Below are positions 57,021 to 64,000 of a DNA stretch of 64,000 bases, piece after piece. Under the pieces are notes generated by a model. It saw only the letters and a list, made by a program, of their open reading frames with translations, did not search any database and had not been told where the DNA came from. Each line of letters opens with the position of its first letter. The first letter of the stretch is position 1. The DNA is from Diphasiastrum complanatum. Lineage: Eukaryota > Streptophyta > Lycopodiopsida > Lycopodiales > Lycopodiaceae. The translations under genes and the position numbers were made by a program. The stretch is from positions 20,055,634 through 20,119,633 of the forward strand of contig CM055114.1 in assembly GCA_029204225.1 (NCBI GenBank), in the 5' to 3' direction.

Positions 57021-57560
57021 CTCCCTCTTCAGCTAGTTTTAGCATGGGTTTAGATAGAACTTTGAGTGATGTCTTGTGCTTCATAAACAAGTCTTTTCCC
57101 AATGCTTTGGTGAAGATATCAATCGCACACTCCCTTGAATAAACATGTTGAAGCCATGCTTGTTCTCTCACAAAATGATAAGCCACTTCAATGTGCTTGC
57201 TCCTTGCATGAAAAATAGGATTGTTTGCCAATCTTTGGGCTGAAAGATTATTGCAGAAGATGATTGGACTCCCTGAAAAATCCAACGATTGAAAATCCAT
57301 TAGCATCATTTTGATCCATAGCATCTCCTTTGCGCAAGATGTAAGAGCTTTGCACTCGGCCTCACTAGATGACAATGAGATTATAGCTTGTTTTTCCGAC
57401 ATCCAAGAGATAGCTCCATGACCTATAAAAATAACATGTGCACTTATGGATTTCCTATCCATTTGATCTCCAAGAAAGTCCAAATCTGAAAATCCATACA
57501 AGTTTGGTGATGATCCTCCATAAACAATCCCAAAATCATTAGTTACCAAGATGTATCCAC
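57021..57560 (-). pseudogene. Copia-1 RNase H in normal order with PPT
   Basis: RNase H (YGFSDLDFLGDQMDRKS, SSSEAECKALTSC, NPIFHARSKHIEVAYHFV, HVYSRECAIDIFTKALGK) followed on the same strand by the pol tail SLKVLSKPMLKLAEEGV, the PPT gaagagggag and the LTR. This is the uninverted reference for the 3' end of Copia-1. Truncated on its upstream side at about 57560, where module S begins. The frame itself is open. Confidence 0.88.
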
Positions 57561-57589
57561 ATGTGATTTGTAAAATTTTGGAATTGCCA

Positions 57590-59400
57590 CTTAGGCTCCA
57601 CATGGGCAGCCCTCTTGGTTATTTAAGAGGTTCCCTCTCTTGTGAGGGAGCTTTATTTGTATTGTCTCTACTCTTGTATTGAATAAAGAAGATCCTCCAT
57701 GAGTTTTGGCATTTATAGAGCCCCTTGATCATGGTGGCTTTCTTGAGTGATTCCTTTATGATCATGCCCTTCCATTCTTGCATGTGTGGTTGTGCAATTA
57801 GATTAGTTTCTTGCTTTCTTTCTTTATGCATTGTGGATTAGAGTGTATTAGCTTTCTTGCATTGTGGAATAGTGTAGAATCAGCATTCAAGTAAACTAAA
57901 TAGGCTGAAATTGTGGCATAGATTTTGCAGATTCTCTTACTTTTCAATTCTTGATGTTCTTGGGCTGTCCAAGAATCAAGAAATGAGTGTTTCTTGGTTC
58001 TTGAATATTCATAATGTTGTCTTTTCACTTCTTGTTTCTTGTTCTTGTTTATGTTTTTTTGCTTGTAGATTAATTCGAATTTCAAGATATGTTTTCAACT
58101 CATTTTACATCAAGTAGAAATAGGCATACTATTGGTAGTAAGCTACACTCTAATCCTTGTTGAGCATCGTGGCTTGCACTTTCAATTGATGTAAGTACAG
58201 TTCAGGAGAGAACAAGTTCCCGTGAATGCACTGACAGGCTGGATAAAAACTATACTACAACGCTAGTCTTACTGCATGGCTGAATGTTAACCAAGACTTT
58301 GATTGCCAAGAATGACCCATAAGAGTCTGGTAATAGACAGTAAGTAAAAGCCAAACCAGCCACGTGCCAAGTTGTATTGAATCTACACAGAGAATAAGAC
58401 CTCACTAATGAGGAATCAATGAACATCACAACAAAAGCATACATAAAAAATGAAAAAAATATATTAACTGTGTCACTTTTACATGAAAATGAAATACAAC
58501 AAAACAAGGATGGATATGAAGGTCTCTACATCTCCCTTGGTTGAGACTTGAATCTGCAACCGTTGAAAAAGTGGTGCAACCAACTGTGTGAAGTTTACAA
58601 TTTGCAAAATTTTGATGGAGTTAATGAGATTTATGAGATTGGCAACCATTATCGAAACATGAATATCTTTTCCAGCTATGATTTTATGTAGCATGCCCTG
58701 GCATATGCACAATTCATGATGGTTAGGACATGAGTTGATAGTTTTGTGGACTTTACATCTGATTCCTTTTCACTAGGATTTCACACTTGGGATTGTTGAG
58801 TGGTAGAATATGAGGCATCATCTTCAAGCTTGACACACTTGATCACTCCTTATGTTTAAAATAAGGATACCAAACACTACCCTTGACTGAATATGAAGAC
58901 ATATAATTGAAAGAAACATCAACGAGAACATCATTTGCATTAGATACATGGATTTTACCTTGTGTGTGTGTGTGTGTGTGTGTGTGTGACATGTTATGGA
59001 GTATGATCAAAATTCATCCATAACATTTTTTTGTTATCAATTGGTTGTCTAATGGTGATTTTCAAGAGTCTTAAAACACTGTTAGATCGAGCTAAACAAT
59101 ATTCAAATATGTTGTAGTGTTTTGTAGCTATAAACTTGGAGCTAATATATTATATTTACTATATATGGACATTTATTGAAAACCACATGTAGAAAATTAC
59201 TTCTTTGTTGTTCGAGTATAACTATCATCTTCAGTGGATTTATGAGCTAGTCATCATTCTTTTGTAACTTTTGTATATATTGTTTATATTTTTTAAAGTG
59301 ATGCCCTTCAATCTATTGGAAAGAGGTGATGAGATGAGAGAAAGCAAAATGACAAGCCGAAGGAGGTAAAGGACTTATCGAGCACAGCAAAATGAATGTT
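57590..59400. repeat. Module S, rightmost copy
   Basis: Colinear with 19228 onward, with the LTR-like TATA/AATAAA block, the ttcttg hairpin near 57950 and a GT microsatellite (about 58962-58988). No credible gene. Confidence 0.65.
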
Positions 59401-59870
59401 CTTTCCTATGCATGACCACACCTATTAATATTGAACAAAGGTAGTGATAGAAGTCACGTTCAGTCATTTAGCAACTAACTTTGAGATCGCCATAAGCTAA
59501 AGTGATTACATAGCCAAACAATGAAGTATTGAATTATCAGAAAAAACAATAAGAGATTATCAGTTACAAATAATCACAGAGATGCATACATTTTGACATA
59601 ATACTGAATCGAATAAAGGACAGATTGATTCAGTAAAAGAAACAAATCAGATGCTAATGAGCACAAGATAATTGAGAATCAAAACTATCTCTGAGTAAAT
59701 GAAACTCTATCTGAAGCACTTCTGCTATTAAGCAATAAGCGCAATAGCAATACTCTAAATCAACTCTAAAGAACTGAGCTAGAATGCTCAAGAGTGTTCA
59801 AGATTGAAAGCTTCAGAGAGTTGCTTCAATACATTGTTCAATGACTTGAAAACTAATAGAAGTATGATTT
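59401..59870 (-). repeat. Copia-2 LTR, truncated
   Basis: Distal part of the Copia-2 LTR, breaking off near gaagtatgat (about 59872) before the TATA box, where Copia-1 LTR sequence begins. Confidence 0.6.
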
Positions 59871-59879
59871 GAAGTTGAG

Positions 59880-60233
59880 TTTGGACCCATTCTAATTGGC
59901 TAAATTTGATACATTGCATTTAGACTAGTATTTCTAGGTTTTTGATGAAGTATCTAGAAGTTTCCAATTTAGGTCAATTTTGGGGCAAGTGGACAAATGA
60001 CATTTTGGAAGCTATAAATAGTTGTACCTGCATGGAGAAACAATCAATCAAAGTTTTTTCTTTGTGGATAATTCATCTCTTGTGTTTCTATGTCCATCTG
60101 ATGTGATTTTCTCTTGATACCTTGAGTTTCTATGTGTAGAATGTTGATTTTATGGTTGTGTGTGAAGTACTATACTGTATTGTTGTTGTACGGAAAAGGA
60201 TAGACCTAAGTCACATCTAAGTGTTTATGATCA
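59880..60233 (+). repeat. Copia-1 LTR 3' portion
   Basis: Internal start at tttggacccattctaattgg, TATA at 60013-60020, and the CA end at 60233, which defines the LTR 3' end by comparison with 2058. Followed directly by minus-strand Copia-5 integrase. Confidence 0.75.
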
Positions 60234-60239
60234 GAACTA

Positions 60240-60927
60240 AGTCATATCTACACTGGAAACAACTTGAGCCCAGAAGGATTTAGAAAGTGTCACATGAGCA
60301 AGCATACTCTTAGCCGCGTCAAATAAGGTTCCTACAACAATACTCTTTGAATTTGGTTGAGATGTATAATCCCCCATTGTATGACCTCAGTGTTTTACTT
60401 TTTCTATCGATTTCGAGTTTTGCATACTCCTTGAATTGTTCGAAGAGGTTGAAACCCTCCAATTTCCGCTCAAGGAAATAAACAACTGATCTTCTCAAAA
60501 TTTCTTCTATAAAAGTAATAAAGTACTTTGCACCAAGTAACAACAAAATTTGCATCGGGCCACATATATTTGAATGAATATTATCTAGAATATCTTTTAT
60601 TGCATACTTATGAATCAATCTAAATGGAATCCTAGTTTGCTTTCCAACAATGTAGCTATGATAGAGAGGGAGGTCAATCTTCTTGTCTAGATGATTGAGA
60701 TCAAGTACTAAGGATTGTCTAAACATGTTTGATATAGATGTATGATTCAAGTGACCTAACCTATAGTGCCAAAGTAATGCTTTATTGACTAGAATGAAAA
60801 TATTCAAGGCTTTACTTGTGTCAGAATGACAATGAATCAATCTATATAAGTATCCAAGCCTCGTTCCGAGTGAAAGGATCTTATTCGTCGTATCAACAAT
60901 TAGACATTGGTCATTGTGATGCCACAT
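60240..60927 (-). pseudogene. Copia-5 GAG-pre-integrase and integrase, catalytic residues lost
   Basis: 202 open codons (60319-60927): a pre-integrase block (LLWHYRLGHLNHTSISNMF, GKQTRIPF) then the integrase core (NIHSNICGPM, GAKYFITFIEE, VVYFLERK, FKEYAKLEI, LRSYNGGLY). Copia enzymes have HSD-x-x-GP and LRSDNGGE; here the two Asp are Asn and Tyr, and the zinc-binding Cys pair is Tyr/Tyr. After a stop the C-terminal part continues (SMLAHVTLSKSFWAQVV) to about 60240. Integrase would insert the DNA copy; this one cannot. Confidence 0.87.
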
Positions 60928-62169
60928 ATTTGCTAAATAATGAATATCTACTCAAATATGACAACTTATACTCAAAGATGAAGATATGTGCTAGACATTA
61001 GTATATTATGAAGAGGCCTATATCATTTTTTTGGGATATAAATGCCAAAGACTTGTCTTCCACTAAAGGACAAGACCTCCAAAACTAAAATGATGCTTGG
61101 AACAGTCTTAATCCAGTCAATCATACGAATCGACTAGATTCGTATCGCCACCTTAAACTAGAGTAGATTAAACACGTAGTTAAATGTACCTTCAATGGTA
61201 TAATCTACATGTATTTGTAACTCATCTATTAACTAGAGTTAGTCAATGGAGCAGCACATCTGTAATCTCTAGAGGTGTGTTTGCTCGCTCCATAGGTAAT
61301 ATATGAAGACACACTTCATTCTCACACCACCGAGAGAGAGAGAGAGAGAGTTTTTGTACTTGAGAGATTGAAGAAGTGAATAGAGCATCAAAGAATATTT
61401 TCTCTGATTTTTCTGTTCTCCGCACTACTGAGTGTGAGTGACTTTGAGTCTACTAGCGATCTCTTTCACACTGCTTAAACTACTCTCTGGTCAGATAGTT
61501 ACAATAGTTCATTACAGTCGTTTGTTGTGTTTCCGTAAAGCTGATCTAAAGAACTGTCTTTAAACTATCTTATTTGTTTGCACGAATACTTTGTATTCGG
61601 CACCCGAATAACATATCTCTTTGGTACAGTTTTCCACAGTCACTGATAGAGAAGTATGTATACATGTGAAATGGTAGTCCCTGCCTGAGGAATTGCTTCT
61701 AACATATTTGTGAACTATTTGAGGTCTTTAACCATGACTAGACTTTAGTTGTTGAGGACTTCTGTCCAGAACACAACAGTTCAAAAATAAGATTAACTAT
61801 TTGTCTATTCGTACATGTCTGCATCGAACATAACACAAATTCTTACTGACAACTTAATCAGCCAGAGTGTAGTTCGTTCGTGCTACTCTGATAATATTTC
61901 ACTTATAGAACGCTTTTCATTCGGTTCGATAGAGGAAGATTGTTGTTCTGAATTTGTCATCATCACACACCCACAACAAAATTAATATTGGTTACTTGTT
62001 AAATGTTTGTTTGACAACCAGATTAACACACAATTCCATTTCATTCAAAGTAAGTCAGGACTGTACTAATAAAATAGTTTTTAAGTGCTATCTCCTTGGG
62101 GAACGACATAAACACTACACAAATCTAGCAATTCTATGTTGGTATATTATGACAATCATATTCAAGTTC
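60928..62169. other. Unassigned 1.2 kb inside Copia-5
   Basis: About 1 kb longer than expected between protease and pre-integrase. Holds a GA microsatellite (about 61330-61351) and small chance frames. No TG/CA ends or target duplication could be fixed, so an inserted element is suspected but not shown. Confidence 0.4.
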
Positions 62170-62480
62170 TACCCTATGACATACATTAATAATTCGGCTT
62201 ACTAATAATAGATTTTTTGACATTTTAGATACATACAAAACATTCAATAGTAACTTGAATTGATCATGCTATAACTCAATCTTATAGCGTCTTCACCTTT
62301 TATAGTAGGTGCACTATCATCACCAACATGAATAATTTTTTTATAGTGTAAGACGTATAGGAATGAAAATGTTCGCGATGATTGGTCATGTGGCTCCAAA
62401 ATTGAAAAACCGAACATTATCAACTTGCGCTTTCTGATATCTAATCATAAAGCTCCTTCATCCATGTCTTGAACTAGAAA
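62170..62480 (-). pseudogene. Copia-5 protease region
   Basis: Minus strand: FNFGAT where copia proteases have D-S-G-A-T, so the catalytic Asp is Asn. In a second frame IHVGDDSAPTIKGEDAIRLS, then NLLLVS-like sequence. The order and spacing fit a copia gag-protease-integrase layout. Several frameshifts. Confidence 0.6.
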
Positions 62481-62559
62481 TTGAGATGTAATTGCAAGTG
62501 CATTTGCCTGTTGATCTGAGTACTTCTTGTTGATTATTTGCTTTCAATCTCATGATTGT

Positions 62560-62960
62560 TAGCATGTTTGCAATACTTATCAAACATCTTCTTCTTCGAC
62601 TGGGGATTCGATAACTGCTCTTGACTTTGAATCACTTTCTAATTCGATACAAATTGTTTCGGGCCTTTTTTCTTCTAACATTTAGTGCATTTATTTACAT
62701 GTAGAGCATGCAATATTTAATTTAAAGAGCAATATTGTCTTCTTGCAGCAACATAGAGATTACTCTTGAGAGAGTTAAATATGAGTGTGTCGTTATGATC
62801 ATCACCTAGTTTTCGTATGTAGGTGGCAGACTCGATAACAATGTCATAATTGTGTCTTGATGTCAATAGTTGATCCGACAGCTGCCATCTGCTGCAAGAG
62901 ATTCTTAAACTAGTTGACGTGATGATTCATGTGGAGGACTTAACTTAAACAAATTCTATA
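62560..62960 (-). pseudogene. Copia-5 gag (UBN2-like)
   Basis: Minus strand: FKNLLQQMAAVGSTID, then after a shift a LLSSLPPTYE-like block and a SLLQEDNIAL-like end, the usual helical gag core of plant copia elements. Frameshifted; the N-terminus is missing. Confidence 0.6.
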
Positions 62961-62994
62961 TATTTATACATAAATGTTCCAATTACAAATATAT

Positions 62995-63982
62995 ATTAGA
63001 ATGAAATGCCTAATTAATAGATCTAGTTGAATCGTCCCCATCCTGGCCATGATCATCAGACTCATGTGACTGCGATGCATGAGATTGGGACTGCGATACC
63101 TGTAAATTCTGTAAGTGATGTTGTTAGAGTGTTCGACAACATGAATGTGGTGAAATTAAAATATATCGTGAAGCCATAAATATACCTCAGAATATCCATC
63201 CCAATCAATTCTCACTTCTTGTCTCTCCAATAATTCAAGTAATGATTGCATGTTGTTGGAATATGCATACTTATAATCCTCTTTTGTGGGAGACCGCTTT
63301 ATGGTAGATTTCTGCATGAACCTAAAAATTGGCAATTGTAATTTAATTTAAACAAATTCACAAATAAAATATGAATTACGACAATATCAAATTCAACATA
63401 TGGGTGGGGAGACTTATGAAATGGGCATGAAAAGAACCTTGGCCACCACTGCCAAGGTGAGAAGGCCCTGTAGTCTCCACGCGTTTCTTAGCTGTTTCTT
63501 GTTGTTGCTTGAAGCGATCTAGATTTTCTCGAAATTCTTTCTTTGCAAACTTACAATCGTCCTTGTGCACATGGTATGGCCTAGAGTTGCCAGATCTTAC
63601 CGCATCTCGGATCTCCGATTTGCGATGGCTCACATCATGCCTCCCATGCGACATGACATCCAGATTCGATCAAATTCCAAATCAGGGGAGGGGACTGGAA
63701 ATTCTCTATAAACTGGTCAACAACATAATTCTTTTTGTCATCACTTTGTTTGTGCCAGTCCTTGAAAATGTCCTCGTTGAAGACCATGGGTGGAGTGGCC
63801 TAGCAAGAGAGATCATAGTGCAATGGAGACCCCATAGGGAGCGTGGGTACCGAATATGGAAAAATGTGAGGAGAGAGCGTGGGGGTATCAAGATATTCAG
63901 GTGTGACAGATGCAGGAGTCATAGTAACACGTGTCATCCGCATTGCTTCTTGAGTTAGTGTTTCTTGAAGTAAGGAATCCAT
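62995..63982 (-). pseudogene. Unknown gene U1, inverted copy
   Basis: Minus-strand copy of U1. DSLLQETLTQEAM at the window edge, then a stop, then KDWHKQSDDKKNYVVDQFIE, then SHRKSEIRDAVRSGNSRPYH, better preserved than in the other copies, and KFAKKEFRENLDRFKQQQE. The second intron has a shorter 3' end but keeps an AG before VSQSQSHASQSHE, and the tail ends DGDDSTRSIN and stop. Its 3' flank differs from the other copies, so here the gene end is natural. Confidence 0.5.
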
Positions 63983-64000
63983 ATGATGAGGCCTGCTAGA

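Overview
This window is repeat-rich nuclear DNA from a land plant with a large, retrotransposon-filled genome. The evidence is Ty1/copia and Ty3/gypsy relics with plant-type primer binding sites (initiator tRNA-Met and tRNA-Asp), AT-rich composition, plant-style TATA boxes, a possible F-box relic and many microsatellites. The species cannot be told from the sequence. I see no intact host gene, no rRNA, no functional tRNA and no CRISPR array. Nearly every open frame is a retroelement fragment or a chance frame.

The dominant structure is a giant imperfect inverted repeat. Positions 1-18538 (left arm, running off the window edge) are mirrored by 24736-43437 (right arm), with a 6.2 kb loop at 18539-24735. 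Paired coordinates sum to 43438 at the outer end and shift at indels (43352, 42819, about 42822, 43461, 43274). Spot comparisons of translated segments give 0-3.5% residue differences, so the arms are close but clearly diverged. From the outer end inward each arm carries: a Copia-3 RT fragment; a rearranged Copia-1 element; a Gypsy-1 LTR-PBS-gag relic; a LINE-like RNase H relic; an F-box-like relic; a Copia-2 deletion derivative; noncoding module S; an orphan ORF; a second Copia-1 copy; and a Copia-3 integrase/RT piece.

The loop is a direct copy of 47065-52874 to the right, and its left edge coincides to the base with the palindrome edge. Both copies hold fragments of an unrecognised gene (U1), module S and a Copia-2 derivative on the minus strand. 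A smaller foldback (565 bp arms, 639 bp spacer) lies at 51671-53440. Right of it come another Copia-1 copy (53458-55443), further module S pieces, an uninverted Copia-1 3' end (57020-57560), a decayed Copia-5 element on the minus strand (62960-60240) and an inverted U1 copy (62995-63982).

The most unusual element is the Copia-1 derivative. Its RT thumb/connection plus RNase H segment (about 770 bp) is inverted in place between the RT palm and the polypurine tract/LTR. The RT palm also has YMID in place of YVDD. The same rearrangement occurs in five copies, so it arose before the copies were made. The window is best read as nested retroelement relics amplified by segmental inverted and direct duplication; long-hairpin RNA and small RNA production is an untested possibility.
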